DNA of 64,000 bases from Brevundimonas sp. GTDB lineage: Bacteria; Pseudomonadota; Alphaproteobacteria; Caulobacterales; Caulobacteraceae. The notes beneath the pieces are model-generated. The model worked only from the letters and a program-made list of their open reading frames with translations. It did not search any database and was not told where the DNA came from. Within the stretch, counting starts at the first letter, position 1. Every line of letters begins with the position of its first letter. The translations under genes were made by a program, and so were the position numbers. The stretch spans positions 186,001 to 250,000 of the forward strand of contig JACVCC010000001.1 in the NCBI GenBank assembly GCA_016742215.1, read 5' to 3'. Below are positions 16,989 to 25,346 of this stretch, one piece after another.

Positions 16989-17740
16989 GCACGAAAACAA
17001 AGGTTCACGGAAAGCACGGCGACTTCGCTATCGAGGCCAAGGGCCTGGTGAAGCGCTTCAAGTCCGGCAAGTCGTTCGTCGAGGTCCTGAAGAACGTCGA
17101 CTTCGACGCGCGCCACGGCGACCTGACCATGGTCATGGGACCGTCGGGGTCGGGCAAGTCGACCCTGATCGCCGCCCTGTCGGGCCTGCTCAGGCCCGAG
17201 GCGGGTCGCGTCGATACCCTCGACGTCGACGACCTGTGGGGCTTCTCCACCAACCGGATCGACAGGTTCCGACTCGACCATTGCGGCTTCATCTTCCAGG
17301 GCTTCAACCTGTTCCCGGCCCTGACGGCCCTGCAGCAGGTCGAAGTCGTGCTGAAGTTCCAGGGGTTGTCGAAGGCGGACGCCACGAAGCGCGCCACCAT
17401 CGCGCTGGAGGAGGTCGGCCTCGGCCACCGCCTGCATCAGCGGCCCTCCGCCTTGTCCGGGGGTGAAAAGCAGCGCGTCGCCATCGCCCGCGCCCTGGCC
17501 AAGGACCCGCAGATCCTGTTCGCCGACGAACCGACGTCCGCCCTCGACGGCGAGAACGGCCAGGTCGTCATCCGCCTGTTGCGCCGCGCCGCGACCGAAC
17601 ACGGCGCCGCCGTCATCTGCGTGACCCACGACCCGCGCCTCGAGGCCTGGGCCGACCGGGTCATTCACATCGAGGACGGCGTCATCATCGACGACCAGCG
17701 CCGCACGCCCAATCCCGACGCCGTCCTGGCGTCCCACTGA
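16985..17740 (+). CDS. ABC transporter ATP-binding protein, DevA/LolD-like
   Basis: A 251-residue ATPase that powers the exporter. Walker A is GPSGSGKST (about residues 49-57), the Q-loop is FIFQGFNLFP, the signature is LSGGEKQR, and Walker B is ILFADEPTSAL, followed by the H-loop CVTHD. The ATG overlaps the stop of the permease by four bases, so translation is likely coupled. The frame extends upstream inside the permease gene but that part is shadow. Confidence 0.94.
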   Translation: MSTKTKVHGKHGDFAIEAKGLVKRFKSGKSFVEVLKNVDFDARHGDLTMVMGPSGSGKSTLIAALSGLLRPEAGRVDTLDVDDLWGFSTNRIDRFRLDHCGFIFQGFNLFPALTALQQVEVVLKFQGLSKADATKRATIALEEVGLGHRLHQRPSALSGGEKQRVAIARALAKDPQILFADEPTSALDGENGQVVIRLLRRAATEHGAAVICVTHDPRLEAWADRVIHIEDGVIIDDQRRTPNPDAVLASH

Positions 17741-17766
17741 ACGCTCTCCGAGAACCGGGAACCATC

Positions 17767-18786
17767 ATGCCTGCCTTCCTGAAAAACAAGTGGCTCTGGA
17801 TCGGCGTTGCGCTGATCGTCGTCATCGCGATCGGCTTCTCCGTGATGCAGGGCAATGCCGCGAAGAAGAAGGCCGCCGACGAGAAGGCCCAGGCCGAGCG
17901 GGTTGAAAGCCCCTACGCGGCCATCGCCAACGGCAAGGTCGATATCGAGGGCGGCATCATCCAGATCGCGGCCCGCCGCGGCGGCGTCGTCCGCGAGGTG
18001 CTGGTGCAGGAAGGCGACCGCGTCGTCGCCGGCCAGATCCTCGCCCGTCAGGAGGACGACGAGCCGCGCCTGTCGCTGCAGACCGCCAACGCCGACCTCG
18101 CCGCCGCCGAGAGCCAGCTGCGCCTGATCCAGGTCGACATCCGCACCGCCCAGCGCGAGTACGAGCGTCTGGAGCGTCTGGTCGCCACCAACTTCGTCGC
18201 CGCACAGCGCATGGACCAGGCCCGCGACGCCATCGCCCAGGCCCAGGCCCGTCTCGGCTCGCAGCAGGCCGCCGTCCAGACCGCCCGCGCCCGCCGCGAT
18301 CAGGCCGCTTACAACGTCGAGCTGACCGTGATCCGTTCGCCGGCCGACGGCCGCATTGTCCGCCGCTACGCCAACCCCGGCGCCGGCGCCTCGACTCTCA
18401 ACGTCTCGAACATGTTCGATCTGGAGCCCGACGCCCCGCGCATCGCCCGCGCCGAGATCGTCGAGTCGGACATTCCGAACATCACCGCCGGCCAGGCCGT
18501 CGAGATCACGCCGGAAGGCGACCCGTCCAAGGTCTACATCGGCTCGGTCCTGCGCCGCGCCGCCGTCTTCGGCGCCCGAAAGCTGGCCTCGGACGACCCC
18601 TCGCAGCGTTCGGACGAACGCGTCGTGGAAGTCGTCGTCAGCGCCGGCGACGCCCCGCTGCTGATCGGCCAGCGCGTGCTGGTCAAGTTCATGAAGCCCG
18701 GCGAAACCGCCGGCGCACCGCGCGACGCCGCCACCGGCGTCCCGGCTAACCGCGCCATGCAGCAGCCGGCGCCGCGTCAGGGCTGA
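17767..18786 (+). CDS. HlyD/DevB-type periplasmic adaptor protein
   Basis: A 339-residue membrane fusion protein. One membrane segment (LWIGVALIVVIAIGFSVMQ) anchors it; a biotinyl-lipoyl-like half motif (GGVVREVLVQEGDRVVAGQ) precedes a ~100-residue alpha-helical hairpin rich in Gln, Ala and Arg, then the second half (VIRSPADGRIVRR) and a beta-barrel domain. It should bridge the inner-membrane exporter to an outer-membrane channel. It follows the ATPase gene by 26 bases and has GAACCGGGAACC ahead of the start. Confidence 0.92.
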   Translation: MPAFLKNKWLWIGVALIVVIAIGFSVMQGNAAKKKAADEKAQAERVESPYAAIANGKVDIEGGIIQIAARRGGVVREVLVQEGDRVVAGQILARQEDDEPRLSLQTANADLAAAESQLRLIQVDIRTAQREYERLERLVATNFVAAQRMDQARDAIAQAQARLGSQQAAVQTARARRDQAAYNVELTVIRSPADGRIVRRYANPGAGASTLNVSNMFDLEPDAPRIARAEIVESDIPNITAGQAVEITPEGDPSKVYIGSVLRRAAVFGARKLASDDPSQRSDERVVEVVVSAGDAPLLIGQRVLVKFMKPGETAGAPRDAATGVPANRAMQQPAPRQG

Positions 18787-18793
18787 TCCACGG

Positions 18794-19465
18794 ATGGAGC
18801 AGCGCCTCGAGCCGGGACGATGGCCGCGGCACAGGCACCGCTCCGCCTATGCGGCCATTGTTCTGTCCGGGGGTTACCTCGAGGCCGGCGGGGCAGGGCG
18901 TTGGCGGGTCGCCCCGGGCGACGTCATCGCCCATCCCGCCTTTGACGCCCATCAGAATGTGCTGGGAACCCGTGCCTGGGTTCTGAACCTGCACTTGCCG
19001 ATCGATCTCGATCTGCCGCCGGTGTTTCAGGTGGCCGACCTTTCGGCGCTCGAACGGGCGTGGCGGAAGGATCCGCAGGAGGCGGTTGCGCGGCTGACGC
19101 CCGTCTCGACGTCCCGTCCGCTGGTGGAGGACTGGCCTGATCTGCTCGCCGCGGATCTGGCCGCCGATCACTCCCTGTCGATCGGAGAATGGGCGCGCTC
19201 GCACGGACTGGCCGGGGCCACCGTCAGTCGGGGATTTCGCTCCGTCTACGGCATCGGCCCCGCCGCCTTCCGCGCGGAACGACGCGCTCACGCGGCTTGG
19301 CGCCGGCTCAGGGCTGGCGCTGATCCGCTCGCGGCCATCGCCCACGATGCCGGCTTCGCTGACCAGGCCCACTTCAGCCGTGCGATCCGCGCACTCACCG
19401 GCGCTCCGCCGCGAGACTGGCGCAGGGTCAAATCCGTTCAAGACCGGAGTCCCCGTCCGGCCTAG
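18794..19465 (+). CDS. AraC-family transcriptional regulator
   Basis: A 223-residue regulator. The N-terminal half looks like a small cupin sensor (HRHRSAYAAIVLSGGYLEA, then GDVIAHPAFDAHQN). The C-terminal ~100 residues form the double HTH; the second helix region reads IAHDAGFADQAHFSRAIRALTG, the AraC/XylS signature. It begins seven bases after the adaptor gene, so it probably belongs to the exporter operon and may control it. The ligand is unknown. Confidence 0.9.
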   Translation: MEQRLEPGRWPRHRHRSAYAAIVLSGGYLEAGGAGRWRVAPGDVIAHPAFDAHQNVLGTRAWVLNLHLPIDLDLPPVFQVADLSALERAWRKDPQEAVARLTPVSTSRPLVEDWPDLLAADLAADHSLSIGEWARSHGLAGATVSRGFRSVYGIGPAAFRAERRAHAAWRRLRAGADPLAAIAHDAGFADQAHFSRAIRALTGAPPRDWRRVKSVQDRSPRPA

Positions 19466-19496
19466 GCCTGCCTTCGGATGATCTGAAGGGACGCTT

Positions 19497-20531
19497 ATGC
19501 GCACTACGATACTCGCCCTGATGCTGGCGACGATGACGACGGCTCCGGCGATCGCGCAGGACGCAGGACGCGCCGCTATCGCCGAGGCGGCGGGCGCGCT
19601 TCTTCAGGCGGACGGCCCGCGCGCCCGTGCTCATCTGGGCGCCGCCGGGGGTGCCGATCTCAACCCGGCGGATACCGCCTTCAGGACCTGTGTGCTGCAG
19701 CGTCTGGACCCCGCATGGATCCCGGAGCCGCCTGCTGCGTCGGAGCCCTTCGCGCAGCAGGCCCTGCACGCTTACAGGCAGTACTGGCGTGCGGCGTCGA
19801 TCGCGCCTGATCGTCGAGAGGCGGAAGAAGCGAACCTCGCCGGCCGCCTCGCACTCCTTCTTCAACGGCCCGACGTCAGCGACATGGACGCGGCCGAGGA
19901 GTTGACCCTCGCGCGCATCCGCGGCGAGGGCGTCCACGTACTCGGCGGCCGCACGGGACGCCTGCGCGATCTGATGCTGTGGAACCGTCAGGACGAACGC
20001 GACACCGAAGTCCGTCTTCCCGAACGCCGTCAGCAGGTGCGGATCTTCCTGCTGGACGACTTTGTCAGTCGAGGGTGGAGCAACTGGATGACCTGTGACC
20101 GGACCGGTACCGGCGGCTGGGTCAAGCCGGAGGGCCTGTACGCGATCGTGCCCGTTTACAGCTCACTGGAGGACGAGGGCTTCGCCGTGACCTTCCTGGG
20201 TCATGAGGCCCAGCATTTCGCCGATAATGCGTCATGGACGGGTATGCCGGACTGGGAACTGGAGTTTCGCGCCAAGCTGACGGAGGTGGCCATGGCCCGC
20301 GAAACCCGCCTGCGGGTGCTGGGTCGCTTCGTGCAGAACCAGGGCGACGACCCGACCGAGCCGCACAGCTATGCGAACCGCCGTGTGCTGTCCGCACTGC
20401 GCGACCGCCTCGGCCTGCGGGCCGGCGGAGACCTGGGTGCAGTCGAGCCCTCGGCCCTGCGCGCCGCGGCTGTCGCGGAACTTCGCGCCGACACCGCCCG
20501 CCGTCCGACACCGCTGGCGTCCGTGGACTGA
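19497..20531 (+). CDS. secreted protein with HExxH motif, putative zinc metallopeptidase
   Basis: A 344-residue protein with a signal peptide (MRTTILALMLATMTTAPAIA) and an AAGGGA ribosome site. The interesting part is LGHEAQHFAD: His236, Glu237 and His240 form HExxH, and acidic residues that could be a third zinc ligand follow (Glu254, Glu256, Glu263). The rest resembles no family I recognise. Zinc binding and proteolysis are inferred from the motif alone. The preceding gene is an AraC-type regulator 31 bases upstream. Confidence 0.7.
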   Translation: MRTTILALMLATMTTAPAIAQDAGRAAIAEAAGALLQADGPRARAHLGAAGGADLNPADTAFRTCVLQRLDPAWIPEPPAASEPFAQQALHAYRQYWRAASIAPDRREAEEANLAGRLALLLQRPDVSDMDAAEELTLARIRGEGVHVLGGRTGRLRDLMLWNRQDERDTEVRLPERRQQVRIFLLDDFVSRGWSNWMTCDRTGTGGWVKPEGLYAIVPVYSSLEDEGFAVTFLGHEAQHFADNASWTGMPDWELEFRAKLTEVAMARETRLRVLGRFVQNQGDDPTEPHSYANRRVLSALRDRLGLRAGGDLGAVEPSALRAAAVAELRADTARRPTPLASVD

Positions 20532-20534
20532 CGC

Positions 20535-21332
20535 CTACCGCCCCTCGAACGTCCCGCGCCGCTTCTCAAGCGCGGACGACACGCCTTCGTGGTGATCCTC
20601 CGTCAGGTGGGCCAGCGCCTGCATGGCGGCGGTCATCTCGAGAATCTGGTCGAAGGTCGCGTCGCGGCCCTGACGCAGCAGGGCCTTGGTCATGCGCAGG
20701 GCGTGCGGGGCCTGGGCGGCGATGTCGCCGGCGATGGCCATGGCCTCATCCATCAGCCGCTCGGGCGCGACGACCCGGCTGACCAGCCCCCACTCCATCG
20801 CGGTCTGCGCATCCAGCACCCGGCTGGTGAACAGCATCTCGGCCGCGCGGGCATAGCCGACGTTGCGCGGCATCAGCCACGCTCCGCCATCGCCCGGCAG
20901 GATGCCCAGCTTGAGGAAGGGCACGCCGAACGAGGCGGTCTCCGAGGCGATGCGAATGTCGCCCAGCCCGGCGATGTCGCAGCCCAGTCCCATCGCCGGG
21001 CCGTTCACGGCGCTGACCAGCGGAACCTCAAGCCCGTACAGCGAGCGCACGATCCGGTGCACCACCCGACGATAGCGTTCGCGGATCTCGGCGCCCGAGC
21101 CCTCGAACAGGTCCCGTCGCTCGCGCATGGCCTTCAGGTCGCCGCCGGCCGAGAAGGCGCGGCCGGCTCCGGTCATGACCACGCAGCGGACGGACAGGTC
21201 GGCGTTGACCCGCTCGCAGGCGGTGGCGAAGGCCTCGCCGTCCTCGAGGTCGGGCAGGGCGTTCAGCCGGTCAGGCCGGTCCAGTGTCCAGAGTTCGATG
21301 GCGCCGCGGCGCTCGGTGCGGATCAGGGTCAT
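20535..21332 (-). CDS. enoyl-CoA hydratase/isomerase family protein
   Basis: A 265-residue crotonase-fold enzyme acting on acyl-CoA thioesters. The oxyanion-hole segments are AFSAGGDLKAM and NGPAMGLGCDIAGLGD. In the catalytic region FLKLGILPGDGGAW the first Glu position is Lys and the second is Asp, as in several isomerase or hydrolase members, so simple hydratase activity is not certain. The ATG at 21332 gives the family-typical start TLIRTERRGAIELWTLDRPD; a TTG at 21368 is possible but less likely. It ends three bases from the convergent HExxH gene. Confidence 0.88.
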   Translation of the reverse strand: MTLIRTERRGAIELWTLDRPDRLNALPDLEDGEAFATACERVNADLSVRCVVMTGAGRAFSAGGDLKAMRERRDLFEGSGAEIRERYRRVVHRIVRSLYGLEVPLVSAVNGPAMGLGCDIAGLGDIRIASETASFGVPFLKLGILPGDGGAWLMPRNVGYARAAEMLFTSRVLDAQTAMEWGLVSRVVAPERLMDEAMAIAGDIAAQAPHALRMTKALLRQGRDATFDQILEMTAAMQALAHLTEDHHEGVSSALEKRRGTFEGR

Positions 21333-21392
21333 GGGAAGGCCTGTGCCGGAAACGGGCGTCGGAGACAAATCGCGAGGAGTCGGTGCGCGCGA

Positions 21393-21513
21393 AGTGGTTG
21401 GTGGTTGGTGATGAGTGGTTGGGCGCGTGAGCGAATGTGGCGATCACGGTCTGGCTGGGATTGCAGGGCGCATGGTCTCTCGCTCCCACTAACCACTAAC
21501 CACCAATCACTCC
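21393..21513. repeat. inverted 7-bp-unit array B
   Basis: Left arm 21393-21420: AGTGGTT, GGTGGTT, GGTGATG, AGTGGTT. Right arm 21486-21513: CCACTAA, CCACTAA, CCACCAA, TCACTCC. The arms are reverse complements in the same 7-base register and enclose 65 bases. It lies between the enoyl-CoA hydratase gene and the terminator of the next minus-strand gene. Units are related to those of array A (AGTGGCT). Confidence 0.8.
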
Positions 21514-21525
21514 CCGAAAGCACAA

Positions 21526-21549
21526 AGCCCCGGCCTTCCGGCCGGGGCT
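21526..21549 (-). terminator. intrinsic terminator of the 52-residue protein gene
   Basis: AGCCCCGGCC (21526-21535), loop TTCC, GGCCGGGGCT (21540-21549): a ten-base perfect stem. Read on the minus strand it is followed by TTTGTG. It lies 29 bases past the stop of the small gene that ends at 21579. Confidence 0.85.
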
Positions 21550-21578
21550 CTGCGGTGTCTCAGGATGACGGTCTCGCC

Positions 21579-21737
21579 CTACCGGCGCGCCTTGTCGATC
21601 TTGATCGGAACGAAGTTGGACGGGTGGCTGATCACGCGATCGCCTGCGCCGTTGGTGTTCTTCGTGTTCACCAGCATTCCGCCGAAGAGAGCGAAGCTCA
21701 TCATGGCGTGCTGGAGGTTGCGGTCCTTGTCGTTCAT
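21579..21737 (-). CDS. small hypothetical protein (52 aa)
   Basis: Encodes MNDKDRNLQHAMMSFALFGG followed by a short polar tail ending KIDKARR. The middle (residues 11-23) is mildly hydrophobic but too short for a clear membrane helix. The start is set by AAAGGAGA nine bases upstream; an in-frame ATG at 21776 has no such site. A strong terminator follows, so this is a stand-alone, probably abundant transcript. The 154 bases upstream are shared with the divergent DUF1289 gene. Function unknown. Confidence 0.7.
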   Translation of the reverse strand: MNDKDRNLQHAMMSFALFGGMLVNTKNTNGAGDRVISHPSNFVPIKIDKARR

Positions 21738-21891
21738 CTGTGATGTCTCCTTTCGTTGAACGATGAAAAGAGACACGTCGTGCTTACAGGGGTTTTCACC
21801 CTCCTAGTCGTTTCGCGTCACGGTCAAGGTAGGATGGCGGGCGCGAGACGTCAACGTATTTTACTCCGGTAGCGGACCATATTTTGCACTC

Positions 21892-22122
21892 ATGTCATCA
21901 ACTGTCGCCCCCACGCCACGCCCCGGTCCGCCCCGCGCCATCGCCACGCCCTGCGTGAAGGTCTGTATCGTCGATGGCCCGACGGGCCTGTGTCTGGGCT
22001 GTTTCCGCTCCCTGCAGGAGATCGGCGGCTGGAGCAGTCTGACCGACGATCAGCGCGCGACGATCATGTCGGAACTCCCCGGGAGACGGAGCCTGATCGA
22101 TCCGGCGAAGCTGGGTGGATAG
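21892..22122 (+). CDS. DUF1289 domain protein
   Basis: A 76-residue protein with the DUF1289 core: TPCVKVCIVDGPTGLCLGC followed by FRSLQEIGGWSSLTDDQR. The four cysteines (CxxxC and CxxC spacing) suggest an iron-sulfur or zinc site. No ribosome site is visible, and a TATTTT box lies only seven bases before the ATG, so the message might be leaderless; that is an inference. The stop codon lies inside the left arm of heptamer array C. Confidence 0.85.
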   Translation: MSSTVAPTPRPGPPRAIATPCVKVCIVDGPTGLCLGCFRSLQEIGGWSSLTDDQRATIMSELPGRRSLIDPAKLGG

Positions 22123-22250
22123 GGACTAGGGACTAGGGAACTAGGGATTAGGAGATGACATTAAGCCCTCGACTGCCCGCCATGGGCTGGCGAGGTCCCG
22201 TCTCTTCCTAAAGCCTGGTCCCTAGTCCCTAGTCCCTAACCCCTGGCCCC
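22115..22250. repeat. inverted 7-bp-unit array C
   Basis: Left arm 22115-22154 contains GGGACTA, GGGACTA, GGGAACTA (one base longer) and GGGATTA. Right arm 22216-22250 is TGGTCCC, TAGTCCC, TAGTCCC, TAACCCC, TGGCCCC, the reverse complement register. The left arm covers the stop codon of the DUF1289 gene. The 61-base centre has no evident gene. It lies between two plus-strand genes, so it is not simply a terminator for converging transcripts. Confidence 0.8.
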
Positions 22251-22357
22251 TCACTTAACCCGCCGTCCACCATCCTCCTTCACCGCATCCCAATCGCTTC
22301 GTGGGACAAGACGCAGGCGCCGCAGAAGCGGCGATCGTTTTCGCGAGTGCGTCGTCC

Positions 22358-22882
22358 ATGCGTTTCGATCTCTCCTCCGCCGCGATCGTCGGGATGGCCG
22401 TAGCGTCCTCGCTGACGGCTCTCTGGTGGATGGATCAGGCCGGCCTTCGGGGCGAGGCGCAGGCCGCCGAGGCGCCCGCCGTTGCCGTTGCCGCTGCCGT
22501 CGCGCCCGCGCGGGGCGTCGCTGGACAGGTCCTGAAGGCCGCCGACGGGCACTACTGGGCCGAGGCCATGGTGGACGGCCGCGTCGTGCGCGTCATGGTC
22601 GACACCGGCGCCAGCATGGTCGCCCTGACGCCTGCGGATGCCGCCCGCCTGGGCCTGAAGCTGACGCCCGCAGATTTCACCGCCACCGTGGTCACCGCCT
22701 CCGGGCCGGTCGCCGCCGCCCGGGTCGAGCTGAAGACTGTCGCCGTCGCCGGCGCCCATGTTGATCGGGTCGAGGCCCTGGTCGTTCAGCAGGGCCTCCC
22801 GCACTCGCTGCTGGGCATGAGCTATCTGGGCCGTCTGTCGGGCTTCACCGCCACGCCGGCCGCCCTGACCCTGCGCCCCTGA
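22358..22882 (+). CDS. retropepsin-like aspartic protease (TIGR02281 type), membrane-anchored
   Basis: A 174-residue protein: one N-terminal membrane segment (~6-25), a linker of Ala/Val, then a single retropepsin domain with VMVDTGASMVALTPADAARLG near residues 78-97. The Asp-Thr-Gly-Ala motif is the catalytic site; such half-domain proteases act as dimers in the periplasm. A GTG 57 bases upstream extends the frame, but the ATG places the hydrophobic anchor at the N-terminus. Substrates are unknown. Confidence 0.87.
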   Translation: MRFDLSSAAIVGMAVASSLTALWWMDQAGLRGEAQAAEAPAVAVAAAVAPARGVAGQVLKAADGHYWAEAMVDGRVVRVMVDTGASMVALTPADAARLGLKLTPADFTATVVTASGPVAAARVELKTVAVAGAHVDRVEALVVQQGLPHSLLGMSYLGRLSGFTATPAALTLRP

Positions 22883-22885
22883 CCT

Positions 22886-23719
22886 TCAGGCTGGCAGGAA
22901 GGCCTTGATCACGACCGACAGGGCCGTCGCCACCATGTAGATGGCGAAGATCCGCCGCAGCATCTTCCGGTCCAGCCGGTGCGCCAGCTTCGCGCCCCAG
23001 GGCGCTACCGTCGTGGTCAGCACCCCCATGATGATCGCCGCCGGAATATTGACGTATCCGACCGAGAACGGCGGCCGGCCCGGCGCCTCCCATCCGAACA
23101 CCACGAAGCCCAGCGTCGCTGCCGCGCCTATGGCTAAGCCGAAGCCCGACGCCGTCGCCACGGCCTGATGGATCGGTCGGCCGCACAGGGTCATCATCAG
23201 GCCGCCGAAGCTGCCGCCGCCGATCCCCATCATGGCCGACAGTCCGCCGATCCCGGTCCCGACCACGCGGCGACCCCAACCAGTCGGCACGTCCTTCGCC
23301 AGTGTGAACCGCTCGGGCAACAGGCCCAGCTGCAGGCCGATCAGCGCCAGACAGATGCCATAGACGATCGCGAGCCCCTCCATCGAGGCGACGCCCGCAA
23401 TCGCCGCCCCGACCAGACCGCCGAACCCGACCCACGGCGTCCAGCTTCTCAGCACCGTCTCGTCGACTGCCCCGTGCGAGCGGTGCGCGCCCAGCGACCG
23501 CCAGCTCGTCGCCACGATGGTCAACAGGCTGGTGCCGACCGCGACGTGCAGATTGCTCTCGCCGCCGACGCCCAGCACCTCGAAGGCGTAGAACAGCACC
23601 GGCACGATCACCGTCCCGCCGCCCACGCCGAACAGCCCGGCCACGATCCCTCCGAACAGTCCCGCCGCGATCATCGCAGCCAGCAGGGTCAGGAGTTCGG
23701 TCAGGGGCAGGGTGGTCAT
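22886..23719 (-). CDS. TauE/SafE family sulfite/organosulfonate-type membrane transporter
   Basis: A 277-residue protein with about eight membrane helices and the two repeated family motifs: GGIVAGLFGVGGGTVIVPVL near the N-terminus and GGLSAMMGIGGGSFGGLMMT near residue 160. Members export sulfite, sulfoacetate or related anions; substrate here is not readable. It ends three bases after the convergent protease gene. Array D lies upstream of its start. Confidence 0.9.
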   Translation of the reverse strand: MTTLPLTELLTLLAAMIAAGLFGGIVAGLFGVGGGTVIVPVLFYAFEVLGVGGESNLHVAVGTSLLTIVATSWRSLGAHRSHGAVDETVLRSWTPWVGFGGLVGAAIAGVASMEGLAIVYGICLALIGLQLGLLPERFTLAKDVPTGWGRRVVGTGIGGLSAMMGIGGGSFGGLMMTLCGRPIHQAVATASGFGLAIGAAATLGFVVFGWEAPGRPPFSVGYVNIPAAIIMGVLTTTVAPWGAKLAHRLDRKMLRRIFAIYMVATALSVVIKAFLPA

Positions 23720-23740
23720 GGTGGCGGTTTAATCGGGTGA

Positions 23741-23857
23741 GGGATTGGGGACTAGGGATTGGGGATTAGGAACGCCTTGTCGGCCGGCCGCATGCATCCG
23801 GGGTCTCTCCCCCAGAGGCTCCCTTCCAATCCCTAATCCCTAACCCCTAATCCCTAC
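23741..23857. repeat. inverted 7-bp-unit array D
   Basis: Left arm 23741-23770: GGGATTG, GGGACTA, GGGATTG, GGGATTA. Right arm 23827-23857: CAATCCC, TAATCCC, TAACCCC, TAATCCC and a partial unit. The right arm runs into the stop codon (23854-23856) of the XRE gene. The unit differs from array C by one transition. The centre (56 bases) is noncoding. Confidence 0.8.
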
Positions 23858-24063
23858 TCGGCCAGCCAGAACAGATCCTCGACCTTCGCATCCAGCGCGC
23901 GGGCAAGGCTCAGCGCCAGAATGGTCGAGGGGATGAAGACCCCGTTCTCCACTGTGTTGATCGTTTTGCGCGACACGCTGGCCTTCTCGGCCAGTTCGGC
24001 CTGGGTCAGTCCGGCCGCCAGCCGCGCCTCCTTGAGGCGAGACGCCAGTCGCGGATCACCCAT
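23854..24063 (-). CDS. XRE-family HTH transcriptional regulator (69 aa)
   Basis: A minimal Cro/CI-type repressor: RLKEARLAAGLTQAELAEKA then SVSRKTINTVENG, ending in DLFWLAE, which is typical of short stand-alone XRE proteins. It overlaps the end of the upstream membrane-protein gene by eight bases (23854 gene start at 24063, membrane gene stop at 24056), so both are translated together. A likely target is the pair of tandem palindromes in front of the operon. Confidence 0.92.
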   Translation of the reverse strand: MGDPRLASRLKEARLAAGLTQAELAEKASVSRKTINTVENGVFIPSTILALSLARALDAKVEDLFWLAE

Positions 24064-24739
24064 CCTTGCCGAACTCCCGATCCAGCCAGGCGTAGCGGAT
24101 GCCCGCCGTGGCGCCGCCGGCCGCCAGCACGAAGGGCAGGGCCATGACAGCGGCGTCCGTGCGCCACAGGCCCAGACCGAAGGCGATGGTCCCGCCGGCC
24201 ATCATCACGATGAAGGCCGCCGCGATAGCTCGTGCCCGCAGCACAGCCGTCAGCTCGTCTTCCATGTAGCGTCTGTTCGTCCGGGTCAGGTGATCCCAAC
24301 CCATGGCGATCGAGGCGACGAGCCATGCGTAGATCACCGGAAGGCAGGCGCTCAGATAGTCGCCGAACCCGCCCTCGCCCGCGAGGATGTCCCGTGTCGC
24401 GTGGGATCCCTGAGCGAGGAAGGCGAGACAGAGAAGCGGAAAGACCCAGAGCTGCCACGCGCGTTGCGCCTGCAACTGGTCCCGCTTGGTCTGTTCGCCC
24501 TCGGTTTGCCAGCCCGTCGCTCCCGGCCGGAAGAGCCATGCCGTGACCGCTCCGGCCAGCAGCAGGCCCACGCCGATGCCCGCCAGGACGCCCCAGCCCG
24601 TCGCCTCGTCGCCGGTCTTCTGCAGGCCGACGACGAAGCCGGTCGCGGTCGCCGCCGCGCCGATGGCCGCAGTCGCCAGCGCCGCGCGGTGTTTGCCGCA
24701 ACGCTTGCGCATCTCCGTCTGAATCTTGGCGTCGTCCAT
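24056..24739 (-). CDS. hypothetical multi-pass membrane protein co-transcribed with XRE regulator
   Basis: A 227-residue protein with about six membrane segments: a pair near residues 20-70, another near 95-150, and two near 165-215. It has a cytoplasmic linker rich in Gln and Arg. The start at 24739 has GGAGG seven bases upstream. Pairing of such proteins with a small XRE regulator is a recurring arrangement in which the membrane protein may modulate the regulator; the function is not established. Confidence 0.78.
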   Translation of the reverse strand: MDDAKIQTEMRKRCGKHRAALATAAIGAAATATGFVVGLQKTGDEATGWGVLAGIGVGLLLAGAVTAWLFRPGATGWQTEGEQTKRDQLQAQRAWQLWVFPLLCLAFLAQGSHATRDILAGEGGFGDYLSACLPVIYAWLVASIAMGWDHLTRTNRRYMEDELTAVLRARAIAAAFIVMMAGGTIAFGLGLWRTDAAVMALPFVLAAGGATAGIRYAWLDREFGKDG

Positions 24740-24760
24740 GGCCTGACCTCCGTAAGTGCG

Positions 24761-24796
24761 TGTCACCTACAGGTTACATGTCACCTATCGGTTACA
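24761..24796. promoter_or_regulatory. tandem 18-bp palindromic operators before the membrane protein/XRE operon
   Basis: Two adjoining 18-mers, TGTCACCTACAGGTTACA and TGTCACCTATCGGTTACA, each an imperfect palindrome of the form TGTnACC-N4-GGTnACA. On the minus strand a TTGACT box (24799-24804) precedes them immediately, so the two sites cover the expected -10 region and the leader, 22 to 57 bases ahead of the start codon. This is the layout of an autorepressed promoter; the XRE protein of the operon is the obvious candidate ligand. Confidence 0.65.
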
Positions 24797-24809
24797 TGAG
24801 TCAAGAGCG

Positions 24810-25325
24810 TCAGATCAGGATCGCGCCCTCGTGCCTCAGCAGCCAGGTCTTGCGTTCCAGCCCGCCGCCGAAGCCGACCATGGCCCCGTCCGCGCCGATC
24901 ACCCTGTGACAGGGCAGGACCAGCGGGATCGGATTGCGATTCAGGGCCACGCCCGCCGCCTGCGCCGCGCCGGCCTCGCCCGCCCGCTTCGCCATCTCGC
25001 CGTAGGTGATGGTCACGCCCGCCGGCACTTCCACCAGCGCGGTCCAGACCCGCGCCTGAAATCCGTCGCCGGCCGCCGCGTCTTCCAGCGTCCACGGAAT
25101 GCGGGCGAAGGCCTTCATATCCCCGGCGAAATAGGCGTCGATGCCGTCCCGCACCGCCGCCGGTGTCTCGCCCTCAAGGAAGCTGGCGCGGGGATACTCC
25201 CGCCGCATCGCCTTCGTCAGGCCGTCGCCGAACGAAACGCCGCGCAGGCGTCCCTGCTCGTCGGTGGCGATCGCCAGAGGGCCGACGGGCGAGGGCAGGG
25301 TGCTGGTGGTCAGGCGCGGAATCAT
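24810..25325 (-). CDS. ogt: methylated-DNA--[protein]-cysteine S-methyltransferase
   Basis: A 171-residue suicide repair protein that transfers methyl groups from O6-methylguanine to its own cysteine. The active-site block NPIPLVLPCHRVIGADG with Cys in PCHR is intact, preceded by the HTH-like TYGEMAKRAG and followed by GLERKTWLLRHEG. There is no Ada-type N-terminal domain. It is the only gene between the XRE operon and the PEP-mutase-family gene; 21 bases separate it from the latter. Confidence 0.93.
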   Translation of the reverse strand: MIPRLTTSTLPSPVGPLAIATDEQGRLRGVSFGDGLTKAMRREYPRASFLEGETPAAVRDGIDAYFAGDMKAFARIPWTLEDAAAGDGFQARVWTALVEVPAGVTITYGEMAKRAGEAGAAQAAGVALNRNPIPLVLPCHRVIGADGAMVGFGGGLERKTWLLRHEGAILI

Positions 25326-25346
25326 GAGCGGCAGTCTGCCCCGGCT

